Shown: positions 33,735 to 45,962 of the stretch, piece by piece
Position numbering within the stretch: position 1 is the stretch's first letter
Layout: each line of letters opens with the position of its first letter
Assembly: GCA_037951105.1 (NCBI GenBank)
Contig: JBAMJV010005504.1
Coordinates: 310,001 to 374,000 of the forward strand
Length of the DNA: 64,000 bases
Source: Echinarachnius parma
Lineage: Eukaryota > Echinodermata > Echinoidea > Clypeasteroida > Echinarachniidae
Reading direction: 5' to 3'
Translations under genes and position numbers: made by a program
The notes under the pieces: model-generated
Seen by the model: the letters and a program-made list of their open reading frames with translations, nothing else
Told to the model about the DNA's origin: nothing
The model's database searches: none

Positions 33735-34802
33735 GGTACTTCAAGCTCTTTGAAGACCAATATAATTTCAATAAATTCTGTTTTTAAGCTATGTGACTAT
33801 TTGACAATACATGGAACGTTCTTTCATTCCATTCAGATTTTTAAAATGTCTTTATATAAAGTCAATTATGACCTTATATGTTTTCAGTGCAGCACATTAG
33901 GATAGAAGATGTCCTAAATGATTACCTTTCTATCATCTATTCAAACTGTTTTAATATTGTTAGTATATCTTTTGTAATGACATGTATATTAAATACATCA
34001 GTTGTGGACACTGTAGCAAAATGTGCACAACGCAATGAGCCTAGAGCAAAAAAATATTCTTATTACATACATCTTGCCTTTCATTTTTTGATTTATGTAA
34101 GTGTACAGACAGCTGTATTGATCACACAATTACTGATAGCTCGATTATACTTATAAAAATGTTATTCTATGTATAAAATGTATCATATTGAATAATTCTA
34201 TATCTAGCATGTTTATCTGTGTTGCATAGATATGTGTACAATATCAATATAGTGATTTGAAAGATCTGCTTCAGCTACAATTAAAGGCAAGTTTGATATA
34301 TGAGAATATTTCACATGTCATATAACAAATTTATTATCTTCACTAAATACTTCCCCTATTTACACATCATGTCAACATCAATACCATTGATATATAATAT
34401 ATAACCATGTCAATGTCATGTACTGATGTACTACATTAACCAATCAAGAGAATTACATATCTGTAGTATGTGACTCAAATTCAAATCAATTCCCTATGCA
34501 AATAGCTCTGACATGTCAATTGTTGTTGACAATGATTCAACACTCGATAATAAAGGTAGATAGTAATCTTGCCCTGCTCTATATACAAAAACGTTTATCA
34601 ATATACAGACCATTTTCACACTATTTTACATTTATCAATATGATAACGTAAACAAATGTATTCCCTGGCATTTTCCTATGCGCTATGTTAAAGTGTGTTA
34701 AAGTCATCTGCAAAACAGATAAACACAATTGTTGGCGTACATAAAAGAAAACCTTCTCCAATATTTAACCAATCTAAGTCTACTTCCCTCTTTATATAAC
34801 AA
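33735..34802. other. Gene-free AT-rich stretch
   Basis: No recognised feature. A 92-codon plus-strand frame at 33878-34156 is hydrophobic but has no supported splice or domain context. Confidence 0.35.
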
Positions 34803-35742
34803 CTAGATGGATCTTCGACTGCGCGCAGTCGAAAATTATGCCTCCGCTATGACGCAATTTTCAATATCAAGCCCAAAATAACGTGCACTGAAATTTTGTT
34901 TTTTTCATATATATTTTGAGTTCTGTGACCTTGACCTATGTAGACCCCAAACTTTGATGGCTACATTGGCTCCCAAGAATATTCAGGTACCAAGTTAGAT
35001 TGAAAGCTGACATTCAGGTCTTGAGATTTTGTCAATGTTACAAGCCATTTTTGCATATATATTGAGTCATGTGACCTTGACCTTTGACCTCATGGCCCCC
35101 CAAACCTAATCCAATCATTGCCACCCAATGTGTATGTAACTCATTCCAAGTTTGAAATTGATCCGTCAAACGGTTCTTGAGATATCGTGAGAAGGATGCT
35201 TTTTTGCACATATATTGAGTCCTGTGACCTTGACCTTTGACCTCATGAACCCCAAAATCTAATCAGATCATTGTCTCCCCAATATATACACTCATACCAA
35301 GTTTGAATTTGATCTGTCAACTGGTTCTGGAGATATCGCGAGAACGAGGCATTTTAAAACATATATTGAGTCATGTGACCTTGACCTTTGACCTCATGAA
35401 CCCCAAAATCTAATCAGATCATTGTCACCCCAATATATACACTCATACCAAGTTTGAATTTGATCTGTCAACTGGTTCTGGAGATATCGCGAGAACGAGG
35501 CATTTAAAAACATATATTGAGTCATGTGACCTTGACCTTTGACCTCATGAACCCCAAAATCTAATCAGATCATTGTCACCCCAATATGTACACTCATACC
35601 AAGTTTGAAATTGATCCGTCAACCGGTTCTTGAGATTTCGCGAGAACGAAAACGGGACGTACGGACGGACGGACGTACGGACGGACGGACGGACAACCCG
35701 AAAACATAATGCCTCCGGCCACTTCGTTGGCGGAGGCATAAA
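34803..35742 (+). mobile_element. Pearl-like element, family A, copy 1
   Basis: 5' end: TAGATGGATC followed by a perfect 20-bp palindrome (TTCGACTGCGCGCAGTCGAA) and AATTATGCCTCCGC. The core has five ~151-bp units, each with CTTGACCTTTGACCTCATG, AATCTAATCAGATCATTG, ACCAAGTTTGAA and GAGATATCGCGAGAACG. Then comes a (GGAC)n tract (about 35655-35694) and the 3' hairpin ATGCCTCCGG-CCACTTCGTTGG-CGGAGGCAT plus AAAAA. A second, decayed hairpin copy follows at 35746-35779. Subterminal 5' TATGCCTCCGC and 3' GCGGAGGCATA are inverted. No protein. Structure matches the pearl/Helentron-derived (HINE) elements, mobilised by Rep-helicase Helitrons in trans; that assignment is inferred. Confidence 0.8.
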
Positions 35743-36162
35743 AATAATGCCATCGACCATATCGTTGGCTGAGGCATTATAAAATAATGACAATAAAGGA
35801 AAAATAGGGGACATAGAACATATATCTACACACTCTCACACACTTATGCTCTGACAACTTGATAAGTTCATATATATTTTGAATGGTATATAAAATCGTG
35901 TAAATACATATATATATACATAATATTTGGCATGAAAGAGTCAAGAGGAACAACAAAACCAACAACAACAAAATATTTGATATACTTCACCGCAGAGGTC
36001 TAAAGTTTACTCTTTGCGACTATTTCTTCCAAAACCCAAGCTTTGATTTTTTGGAGCATATTTTAAGGATTTTAAGGATTATTTTATTTTGTTTACATCC
36101 ATAATTTGTAGTTATTTTATTTGTTCTCACTATAATATTCCTCTATTATCATGAAATATGTG

Positions 36163-36478
36163 TTAAAGGAATAGTACAGTTTTAGGTTTAGAGGGCGCTT
36201 CACTTCAAGAAGTAATGTATTTGTGAGGTTATGAACAACTAAGTGTAATAATGAAAAAGCATGTAAAAAATTAACTTGTTTGATCAAAATCGGTTCAGAA
36301 ACAGCTGAAATATCCATTAATATATCCAATTGGATTAATTTTATTCAATAAATTCAGGAAATATTCATAATGCCTACACATTCTCAAAAATGTACCATAG
36401 TGGCTTTCAAATTGTTCTTGTTACTAAGTTCTGGTCTGGTCACTAAACCCAATTTGACCAGAACTTTACTATCCCTGG
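36163..36478. repeat. TTAA-ended MITE family 1, internally deleted copy
   Basis: Left TTAAAGGAATAGTACAGTTT, right GACCAGAACTTTACTATCCC truncated before the final TTAA. 316 bp. Confidence 0.7.
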
Positions 36479-36834
36479 TCTTGATGGGCTCACTTCATTC
36501 TTACTTGCAAACAAATCACATACACTGCATATTCCTGATATTCCTGCATGCTGGTAGAGCTGCATGTTAATAGCCATCCAGACCAGAGAGTAGAAAGTGC
36601 TAGAGGTTTAAGCATTGGTGGATAGATAATGTGTTTAGTAATGGTTTGCAATTAACTAATTATCTTATGAGAACAAAATTTTAATTCTGGGTTCGTTCAT
36701 TTGATGAAATCTTTATTGTCTCCTTACAATTATTTTTGCATTCTCTATTATTGAGTAAGATAGTTTAAGTGATGTTCGTGCATGGTAAGATCACGACATC
36801 ACATATATTTTTGTATTTATATGTAACTGTATGA

Positions 36835-37196
36835 GCCTTGCACTCTTTGACATCACAATCTTGTGAATCCCAAAATCTAGTCATTTCACTAGCTCGTCAC
36901 AATACAAACACATACCAATCTTAATGGAAATCCTTTGCCCGGTTCTCAAGATACAAGTCTGATAAAAATTCAAGAAGTTCTTAAAGATATCACAATTAAG
37001 AGCTATTTTCACATGCAAAATAAGCCCTGTGATCTTTGACCTCATGACCCAGTTTATTGGTTCCTCAAGATACATAAAAGTTTCAAGTCTAAAAGCGATC
37101 CGTTCTTAAATAACTTTTGATTGAGCCCTGTGATCTTTGACCGGACTACCCGAAAACATAATGCATCCGGCCACTTCGTTGGCGGAGGCATCAAAA
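36835..37196 (+). mobile_element. Pearl-like element, family A, copy 3 (5'-truncated)
   Basis: Decayed core units (CCTTTGCCCGGTTCTCAAGA, GTGATCTTTGACCTCATGAC) lead into the typical 3' end ACCCGAAAACATAATGCATC and the hairpin CCGGCCACTTCGTTGGCGGAGGCAT. Only one GGAC remains. The 5' palindrome is missing. Confidence 0.75.
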
Positions 37197-37999
37197 TGCT
37201 ATCAACTCAAGAATGAAGCCCAGCTGAACTGTTGAGTTACTGCAACACAACACAGTCTCTGCTCATCTCAACTGACTGATGGGCATTCATGGTATCTTCT
37301 CCTCCTCTCTCAGTTTGTTGACATATTCAACAAAAAGTGGAAAAAAGGGTGACGTTTCTTGCAACATCTCACATTACTTCTACCATCATTCATGCTGAAG
37401 TATTGACAGTAATTAGGCTATTACTTAAACATCTGATCTCTCCTTAAAGTAAAATACCCTTTTGAACAGTCCTTTAGTGCAGTGGCCCATAAGGCACAGA
37501 TGAGACTCTCAAACCTTAGAGGGCTTTGGCAACTGCCCGGAAGTGGATAGATGTCCGGTTTATAGGAGACACAACAAACAAACTCTTAAAAAACAAAGTC
37601 TTCTGATTTCTTTTCACAGAGTCAAAGACCCCAATATTTGGCTCCAAAATCAAGGAATCTGTTCATTTCATCTTTCTTTCAGATCAGATCAGGAGACAAT
37701 ATCACTGTAACCTCACAATGGTATCCAAGGAAACGCATCTTCAGGTCTTGTCAATTGATATGATTGGGAACACATTTCTAGAGAAACCACTACAATGATG
37801 ATGATTACATAATGGTGTTCATTCTGGTCCTTTACCCCAATCAGTTAATCACCCAGTTCCCACATTGTTCATGGTGGTCTGTTGGGACTGGGACTTCTTG
37901 GTGGATGTCCAACCATCCCGTCATCATAAAGACAATTCTAGATAAACAAACAAGCCTGACTAGGATCCATGTCTATAGAGTCTACTATCGCCATGGCAA

Positions 38000-38304
38000 T
38001 TATGCGATGGTGTCCCAGGGAAATGTGTCCTCGATCTCATCGTCCCCAAAGTCGTGCACCCTCGTCTGGACAGTGGGCTGCACCGCCCTCTGTAGGTGGG
38101 GATTAGGACTGATACCTTGTGGTTGGTGGTGGTGCATCATACGAGGGCTCAGGCCTGTCTGTTGCATGGCCATCGGCGAGTGGCCGCCCAGTGAAGGGTG
38201 ACTGCTGTTCGGGCTGAGGAGCTGGGGCGATCCGATGATTGAACCCCCTCCCCCTGCCGTTGAGTTCGAGATGCTACTGTGAGGGCTGTCTGTGAATGCA
38301 CTAC
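38000..38304 (-). CDS. foxj2/3: FoxJ2/FoxJ3-type transcription factor, last coding exon
   Basis: Acceptor GGATTCACAG precedes GGT|AGTGCATTC; two bases complete the Gly codon left by the previous exon. The exon gives 100 residues and TAA at 38002-38000. It is Ser/Pro/Gln/His-rich (SPQLLSPNSSHPSLGGHSP, MMHHHQPQGISP) and ends FGDDEIEDTFPWDTIA. That acidic, Trp-containing end matches the conserved C-terminus of vertebrate FOXJ2/FOXJ3 (…DD…DDFDWD-I-x), so the gene is intact to its stop. FoxJ2/3 proteins bind forkhead sites in the nucleus and activate transcription. The 3' UTR should run left from 38000; the first minus-strand AATAAA I found is near 37053-37058, inside a repeat. Confidence 0.88.
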
Positions 38305-38810
38305 CTGTGAATCCAACAATGCAAACAGTTCATTAAAACTTGAATCATTAATATAAAAAAGTGATATAGCTGCAACTGATAGATATTAAGTAAATATGTG
38401 ATACAAGCATGACATACCATTTTTATGACAATGTGGAATTACAATACACAATGTCAGTCAAACAAAAATAAATGCCCAATGCAATCCCCTCAAATGGGTC
38501 ATTAGTACGGTCATGTTGTGACTTTTGTTAAACCTGAATTTGTTTCTGCCCTTTTTTTCCTTTTAATTTGTTCTTAAAATAGATTACAGAAGTGTACTTG
38601 TACAATCTTTGACCATGTGAATTCCAGTGACTGTCTGCAGTGTCACCCTAATGTTTTAGACTGAATTCAAACATAAAGGGAACTGACTAGATATACATTA
38701 AATGATTGAAAATGAGAAGTTGTTATTTTACTGACAGAGTATATTATTAATATTAGTATTTGGTTAATTACATAAATATATCAAAGCATTAGGCCATGAA
38801 AAATAAATGG

Positions 38811-39983
38811 TTGGATTGGCGTAACCCGCCCGCCCCTAAAAATACCGGCGCTAATGCACGCCGACCCTAGAGGTTTTTTCTGATTTGTTTTATATTTTTA
38901 ATAATAATAAAAAATAAATTAATTAATTAAAAATTGCAATAGAATTTGCAATTGCGATGTGTTATGTGTGTGTTTTTGTGTATTTGTGCGAAGAAAAAAA
39001 AAGAAAGAAAAAAATAGATGGATCTTCGACTGCGCGCAGTCGAAAATTATGCCTCCGCTATCACGCGATTTTAATATCCAGCCTAAATTGATATGCACTG
39101 AATTTATAATAATTTTTTTATATTTTTCATATATTTTGAGTCCTGTGACCTTGACCATATGACCCCAACCTTTGATGGCTACATGTACATTGGCTCCCTA
39201 AGAAACATTCAGGTACCAAGTTTGATTGAAATCTGACATTTAGTTCTTGAGATTTTGCCATTACAAGTCATTTTCACATATTTATTGAGTCCTGTGACCT
39301 TGACCTTTGACCTCATTACCCCCCAAATCTAATCAGATCATTGCCACCCCAATATGTACTCATACCAAGTTTAAAATTGATCCGTCAACCAGTTCTTGAG
39401 ATATCAAGAGAACGAGACATTTTTGCAAATTGAGCCCCGAGACCTTGACCTTTGACCTCATGAACCCCAAAATCTAATCAACTCATTGCCATCCCAATAT
39501 GTACACTCATACCAAGTTTGAAATTGATTCGTCAATTTGTTCTTGAGATATCGCGAGAACAAAGCATTTTTGCATATATATTGAGTCCGGTGACCTTGAC
39601 CTTTGACCTCATGACCCCTAAAATCTAATCAGATCATTGTCACCCCAATATGTACACTCATACCAAGTTTGAAATTGATCCGTCAACCGGTTCTTGAGAT
39701 ATCGTGAGAACGAGGCATTTTTGCATATATATTGAATCCTGTAACCTTGACCTTTGACCTCATGACCCCTCAAATCTAATCAGATCATTGTCACCCCAAT
39801 ATGTACACTCATACCAAGTTTGGAATTGATTCGTCAACCGGTTCTTGAGATATCGTGAGAACGAAAACGGGACGTACGGACGGACAACCCGAAAACATAA
39901 TGCCTCCGGCCACTTCGTTGGCGGAAGCATAAAAATCCCTACCGACCTACCCTAATTTTTTGTTGCCCATTACGCCAATCAAA
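38811..39983. mobile_element. TIR element carrying a nested pearl-like copy
   Basis: Left TTGGATTGGCGTAAC and right …ATTACGCCAATCAAA are inverted repeats. After removal of the nested family A element (39015-39935) about 250 bp of host element remain, with lines such as TACCGGCGCTAATGCACGCC and CCCTACCGACCTACCC. It lies in the last FoxJ2/3 intron. Confidence 0.7.
39015..39935 (+). mobile_element. Pearl-like element, family A, copy 2
   Basis: Same order as copy 1: the 20-bp palindrome TTCGACTGCGCGCAGTCGAA, ATTATGCCTCCGC, five ~146-151-bp core units, a short GGAC tract (about 39870-39887) and the hairpin ATGCCTCCGG…CGGAAGCAT plus AAAAA. Four units carry CTTGACCTTTGACCTC. 921 bp against 940 bp for copy 1. 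Confidence 0.8.
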
Positions 39984-41099
39984 CAAATTTTTTTTTTTGG
40001 CCTTACTAGATAAAATTTATAGTTAGCAATAAGATTAAACATTGATATAGTAGATTAGATAGAATATGAGATATGGTGATGCCATGTGCAAACCATAGCA
40101 CAAACATTTGCCAACTCTTCTCTCCACTCCTTACTGCTGGAATCCAGAATGAAAAGCAAAAGTCTTTACAGTAAAATCATATAATTGTCATGGCTTCAAC
40201 ATTACAAGTTCCATTTGCTCCAACAACAATTGCTACGCTTCTAATTTTTCATAAAATAATAAATAAATCATTTTTTTCCTTCTACCACAAGCGTAATACT
40301 TGCCCTTGTCTTGAAATTAAACCTAACCATAACTTTCACCAAACCGATAAAATGGCAATGAACCCTCGGAGCAAAAGTCTTGTTAATACATCAGAGCATC
40401 ATGTTTCAGTCTAGATCGAAGATATGACAGTCATCAAAAAGGAACTTTCAAAATATAGTCACACAAAAACACAAAGTATAAACAAGCACAGCAAAAACTA
40501 AGCTTCCTGAAGTTATAGTGCAGTAAATATGTATACATGGTATGGTGGCATATATGGTCTCCATTTTAAAATGTGTAAATCAAATTTGAATGATTCTAAA
40601 AAGTTGGACGATTGAATTTAATCTGAATTCATTGGCTGAATCTTAAATATGGTTTGTAACACCCAATTTTAGTTGTGGGTTAAATTTAGTCCATGGGTTA
40701 CTACAAATGATGTCCTTCGATCTTTTAACCCAGTATTGAGAAATCAATAGCCTGTCACACAGGAAATCTGAAAAAACGTCATTAAACAAATAACAAATAA
40801 AATAAATAAATTTGGATGTAGAGGAATAAAATGGTACATCTTTGTACATGGAAATAATTTTGAAAAGGTGAGTTAAATGGCAACATGCTCATGGTAATTC
40901 CTTATCTTACTATATACATAATGGAAACTTTAAGGGTTTTATTTATAAGCCATTACCATAGGTAAATATTTTCATGAAACATATTTAATAATAAACCAGA
41001 ATCCCAAACACAGAAGAAAATACAATGTTTAATTATCCCTAGACATATCTTGTTAATGACTGGCATTTTTACTTCACTGTATTATGTGCAAAAAAATAT

Positions 41100-41150
41100 T
41101 CAAAGTATAGTGTATATATATGTATATATATCTATATATATATAATGGAA
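41100..41150. repeat. (TA)n microsatellite
   Basis: TATATATATGTATATATATC and similar. A simple repeat in the last FoxJ2/3 intron. Confidence 0.85.
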
Positions 41151-41289
41151 AAAAGAACAACACTTTTGATAGTGCTGTCGTCACAAGATTAACTGTTGTA
41201 ATTGACTGTTTTTTTTTCTCAAAACAATTCCTGATTCCCGAACTGTCTTTACTCAAGTCAACGGTTTGAGAAATACTGCAGATATGCCC

Positions 41290-42151
41290 TTAAGGGGCCC
41301 AGTGGGGTATTATTTGACATTTTAAATTAAAGACAATTGGACATAAAATAAGAGTTTTAAAAGCAATAGTATAGAGAAAAATAAAATTTTAGACTTTTAA
41401 CAAGTCAACATTCAAAACGCATCTCCTCCGAGGTATACGAGGCGTATACATTCTACATTTTAAAGATAGATATTATGATGCTATACAAACAAAATAAAGA
41501 TGGCTTTTTACATTATTCAGCTGTCTTCATGTACATATTTTGGTTTAAAATAGGGTTACCTCTAAAAAGCCATCATTAATCTGTTCATCTACAAACAAGG
41601 AATAGTTCCTCAAAATTTCATTGAATTTGAGTAAATACTTTTCAAGTTTTTAGAATTTTAGTTGAAAATCAGATTTTCAGCAAATGAGCTTGAAAGGTCA
41701 TATACAATATTTATATTTGTTTGATGAATGTGTCATGGATAAAAATAGGAAAATAGCGGGATAAATAGCAGTAGTTGGTTCAATGGAAGTTTCGGGCATG
41801 TTAATCACATATAAAATGCCATGTTGATTTTTGCATGACAATAGATGTTGCTACTACACTCTGATAAAAGAGGAATACAATTTGGATGGTACCAATTTTG
41901 ATTTGGGACAATTTTATTTGGACTATTTAAGAAAAGTAGAATACAAAATCTCCAATCTAAGCTGGAAAATAATCACTTCCAGCCCCCAAAATGTACAACA
42001 TTGATTACAGAATCCTAAAATTGTCTATTTAATAGTTACCCCTACCCCACACAGTATGTATTTTCTTAAAGCTTAGAATCCATGGATCATTTTAAGATAA
42101 AAATCTCAATTTTGATGAAAAAGAAATTAAATACCCCACTGGGCCCCTTAA
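41290..42151. mobile_element. TTAA-flanked TIR element with GGGGCCCAGTGGGG ends
   Basis: Left TTAAGGGGCCCAGTGGGGTA(TT) and right AATACCCCACTGGGCCCCTTAA are perfect inverted repeats over 22 bp including TTAA. 862 bp, non-coding. A TTAA target with GC-rich ends suggests a piggyBac-type MITE (inference). Confidence 0.9.
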
Positions 42152-42660
42152 AGGGGACCACTACGCAAAGAACAATACAGACTGATTTGTTTTAGTAGTT
42201 AGTTATTTGATAGTTTTAGTTATTCAATATCAAATATATGTCCGACAGGGTTGTGTAATTCATAAACAATACAACTAATCACCCAAACTTAAGATACTTA
42301 ACAGGGCCTTAAATATATGTATACTTATGTATTTGTTCTATCTGAAATGTTGTTGAGAGGTTTGAAGCTTGGTTTGTAATCAATGTGGAAGTACATTTAT
42401 TATCTACCTGCTTTAGTTATTTTTTAATGATTTTTATTATTGCGTAAATCGTTATAATTTAGAAAAATCCTTAAATTGGCAACACATTGTGATATTTTAA
42501 AAACAGATTTTGGCGTTCAAATTGGCAACTTTGCGGCAAAGTCACTTCACATTTGTCTTAAATTGTAATTACTAAATATTTTCCACTTTTTTTAATGTCA
42601 ATAGGTCGACAAAAATTAGGAGTTGCCAATTTGTAGAGGAAAACAATGATCAATTTTGCC

Positions 42661-43047
42661 TTAAAGGGATCTAGTAACTTTGTTGACATGTGCAAAAAGT
42701 AATGAATGGTTGATGCAATGTATATTGTTGTTATCTCATATGTCCACATGGTATTGTGTGAAAATTTCAAGCCAAATGGACATTGCATGGCCAAGTAATG
42801 AGCGAAAATGAAAAGTGATATTCAATAACTCACTGCACTCACTTTGTACACAGAAGAAAAACTCGCCCGGAGTTTTTCTTATCTGAATACTTCGATCGTA
42901 CATATCTTTGTAACGAAAGGGAAATTTGAAAAACCGAAACCTGTCCCATGGTTTTATTGTTAATACGAATACAACAAGGTATGAGGAAACCGCTAGAATA
43001 AAAAAATAAATTTTGAGGATTTGGACAATGTTACTTAGTCCCTTTAA
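42661..43047. mobile_element. TTAA-ended MITE family 4, complete copy
   Basis: Left TTAAAGGGATCTAGTAACTT, right ATGTTACTTAGTCCCTTTAA. Interior lines GTTGACATGTGCAAAAAGTA and CCAAGTAATGAGCG match the copies at 17265 and 26572. 387 bp. Confidence 0.85.
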
Positions 43048-43227
43048 AATAGCCCTCGTCCTTGATGGGTTAAGGACTCCATATAAAGTGCTTGCATACT
43101 TGTGAAATTTGATTTTAAAAATTATTTAATCCTCACACAGGGTAGACAAGAATCTTACCCCGGGCTCTGATATCTATCTGTACCCGATAAGAGACGGGGA
43201 GCAGATATTCAAAATCATGTGCGAGCA

Positions 43228-43451
43228 AAGCCCTCTGCAGACAGAGCCGACTCGACCCGATTCGCCTGGTTTTCATTCGGATCGGCTCAGTTTTCAGTGC
43301 CTCGCGACTCACATTTTGCCAGTCGAGAGACAGTCGGATGCCAGTTGGGGCCGATTCAACACGATGAATCGGATCCGACCGACCGGGCCCAACTCTAGCC
43401 TGTTTAAAACCAGTCGGATCGGGTCGAGTCGGCTCTGTCTGCAGAGGGCTT
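43228..43451. mobile_element. MITE with 34-bp perfect terminal inverted repeats
   Basis: 43228-43261 (AAGCCCTCTGCAGACAGAGC…) and 43418-43451 are exact inverted repeats. The 224-bp unit is markedly GC-rich, with GATCGGNTC/CAGTCGG words in both orientations. It gives a 122-codon minus-strand frame and a 78-codon plus-strand frame that are by-products of the palindrome. The perfect ends suggest recent activity. Confidence 0.95.
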
Positions 43452-43675
43452 AATGCGCATAAAACAGGCTTATGTACTTCCCTCCATTGTAGGTTCACCA
43501 TGTCACCCAGTTACAGCTTGCAACGCTTGTATCTTATACATGGCCGGAATCTTACACAAAGTGTAAGGCATTGCTATTGAATGAAGCATGGTAAGGTCAC
43601 AGTTCAAAGCAGCAAACATTTGTGCAAGAGCTGGTAAACACCGCCATTAGGTGGGGGTGTTATTGAACACCAATT

Positions 43676-44073
43676 GAAGCCTTTTTGTCACGTGACATTT
43701 TTAGGACAGGCCAATCATTTCACAAATGAATGTGGAACTACAATGTAAAAGTTAGTATATTAAACAATATAAATTGACTACCGCCATATCTAGCACAATA
43801 AATGTCAGTGTCATTCTACTTTAAATATAAGGCCCCACTTTGGGGGAAATTTTATGTTGAATACTATCCCTTATTGTTATTGATTTGTGAGATCATTTAA
43901 GATTTAGAGATGAATCGCCTTTCATAAACGTGCCTGTGAGAGAAAAAAGAATAATCAAGCAAATGGCGCGCAAATGCATACCGTCATGGAAACGCATATT
44001 TCCGTTGTTTCGTCATATCATGGCCCACATTGCATATGTGCGTTAGAAAAGTGTCACGTGACAAAAAGGCTTC
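43676..44073. mobile_element. TIR element with GAAGCCTTTTTGTCACGTGACA ends
   Basis: 43676-43697 and 44052-44073 are exact 22-bp inverted repeats. 398 bp, non-coding, with GGCCAATCATTTCACAAATG-like interior. Confidence 0.9.
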
Positions 44074-45640
44074 TAATCGGTTACTTATTTACCCTCAGTC
44101 CGCCATATTGTTCATGTACAAAAGTATATGGCACATGATTGCGCACGCGTAGTTTAGTTTCTAGTTCTACAATGGCTAGTAGGGGGTGCATGCAGTGTAT
44201 TGTTTTCTGGTCAATAATGTTTATTTGACAGGAAAATTTGACTTAATTTTGTTATTTTGACAAATATTAAGACTGAATCATGTAAGTATAATGCTTTCAT
44301 TTGATATTTCAACAATATTACTTCATCTTCCAGATAGTACAATATGATTTTGGCAAATGTACAAACTTCGACAAAGTATATCTTTAAATTCCGTAAGCGC
44401 TAAACGTTTGTGAGTACGTCAATTCTACATATATGTGTATGTTTGGAGACAATAAAACGTGCATGTCTTAGACTTCTTCTGCAGATCCATGATCAGTTTT
44501 TATGGACTACTAAAACTATCATTTTTTATTTATTACAAGATTATGTTGGGGTTTGATTCCCTTTAATACATGCAGAAACACACAGAAGTACTGTGTCTTA
44601 TTGTAATACATCATATATAATTATAATTTTAAGGGACATTACATAAATTTCGTTATCAATGAATGATATATAACTATGCCCACCGGTTCGTTGAGACATT
44701 TGTTGATAAGATATAATTATCATACAAGTAAACTGATAACTAACCATTTTTTGTGACTAAATAACCAAAATACTAGCGCAATAATGGCTACTCCCTAAAG
44801 TATGACTAATCTTTTGAAACTGAAAGATCATACACGCAAGAATATTGTCATGTATCAGATGACCTCGAATTGAGCACACTTGAAGTATCATCTTTCAAAC
44901 TGGATCTAATTTGTCATTTGCTACTGCCAGCAAGTTTATGCTTTCATACAGGACTTTCTCTTTAATTACTCTGTATTTTTCTTGAAATCACAAAAAGCCA
45001 ATACACGTGCCGTGTTCAGTCATGGTTGGTCTTTTCGGTTATTTCAGTTGTTAAAAATGTACCCATAAGGTAAATACAAAAATATCCACAAATTACCCAA
45101 AATGTTGAAACAAATTTGCTTGCTGTCTTTTAGTTTAAAAAGTGGTAAATAGTTTATTTGAGTCTAATTAATGGCAGCTTAATTCATAAATATAATGTGT
45201 TGTAACTGGTTTAATAAATTACTGATATAAAATGTCTGGTACTTTTTTTAATTATTATTAGTTTGCAAAATGAAAATCAAACACTCTGTATTTTCCCCAT
45301 TTCAATGGCCACCATCCTATTTCATAGTTGACTATACCAGCATTGTTAAGTTCCAGGAGTGTGTTTGTGTAATGTTCCTAAGCCAGTACTTTGTAACTTG
45401 GGCTTGATTGTTGATGTTTCTTAACACATTTAACATTCAAGTTCCTCTGAAAAACGCTCCCTACTGTATATCTTAACAATGTTCACCGACACCAGTGAAA
45501 TACAGTGCTCGAAGGGATTTAAACTTCGGAATGTCTACGAGAGCCCCCTTCAATATCACAAATGAGCCACCTTCAAGTACAACAAAAAACAATTTTCAGA
45601 GTACATGCTGATAAGCATGAAAACAAGCCTTGACAAATCT
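44074..45640. other. Intronic stretch with no recognised feature
   Basis: Part of the 7.4-kb intron between the last two FoxJ2/3 exons. AT-rich; I see no TIR pair or exon. Confidence 0.4.
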
Positions 45641-45646
45641 TCCATT

Positions 45647-45669
45647 CCCCCCCCCCCCCCCCCCCCCCC
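45647..45669. repeat. Poly(C) run of 23
   Basis: An uninterrupted C tract about 60 bp downstream (on the minus strand) of the donor of the FoxJ2/3 exon at 45728-45874. On the minus strand it is a G run in the transcript. It may be miscounted by sequencing. Confidence 0.9.
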
Positions 45670-45727
45670 TCCAACTGCCACTTTGAGTTTGGGATTCTGG
45701 TTTGTGGAAGCATCTACTCTAGTCTAC

Positions 45728-45874
45728 CTCCTGTACTGCACTGACTTGAGTTGAGCAGACCTGTCACTCCTGTCTGTTGGAAGAAGTTGCTTAGCGACGC
45801 TGCTAGGTCAGCAAACTGCTCGGGTTGCAACGACCAGTTCTTGGAGTCTGCTTGCCTCATGCTCTCCATTAAAC
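45728..45874 (-). CDS. foxj2/3: FoxJ2/3-type transcription factor, fourth exon in view
   Basis: 147 nt, acceptor CTTGCAG and donor GAG|GTAGAC, phase 1 at both ends. It reads [20 protein letters not shown], then [20 protein letters not shown]. This block (LMES-RQA--KNW-L…ADLC-SLN-F--QTG) is strongly conserved in FOXJ2 and FOXJ3 and is the best evidence for the family. It lies in the C-terminal regulatory part of the protein, outside the DNA-binding domain. A decayed copy of this exon lies upstream at 45925-45962 plus 46887-46964. Confidence 0.92.
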
Positions 45875-45924
45875 CTGCAAGCAAGAATGGAAATTAGGAA
45901 CAAGGAACTAGATATCATAATCAA

Positions 45925-45962
45925 GATAGCTTCATGTCAATTATAATCTACTGGAAGTTGCT
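45925..45962 (-). pseudogene. Decayed FoxJ2/3 pseudo-exon, distal piece
   Basis: Plus-strand CTACTGGAAGTTGCT aligns with CTGTTGGAAGAAGTTGCT of the real exon. The alignment breaks at 45963, where a MITE begins, and resumes at 46887. Identity is weaker than in the other piece, so the far end is approximate. Confidence 0.45.

Noticed and set aside
34926-35640. Regular ~150-bp repeats that could suggest a CRISPR-like array
   Set aside because: Units are too long, contiguous without unique spacers, and in an animal genome; they are core units of a pearl-like element.
43133-43501. 122-codon minus-strand frame with repeated PTRPDP-like peptide
   Set aside because: It lies across the 224-bp MITE; the repetition comes from its inverted repeats.
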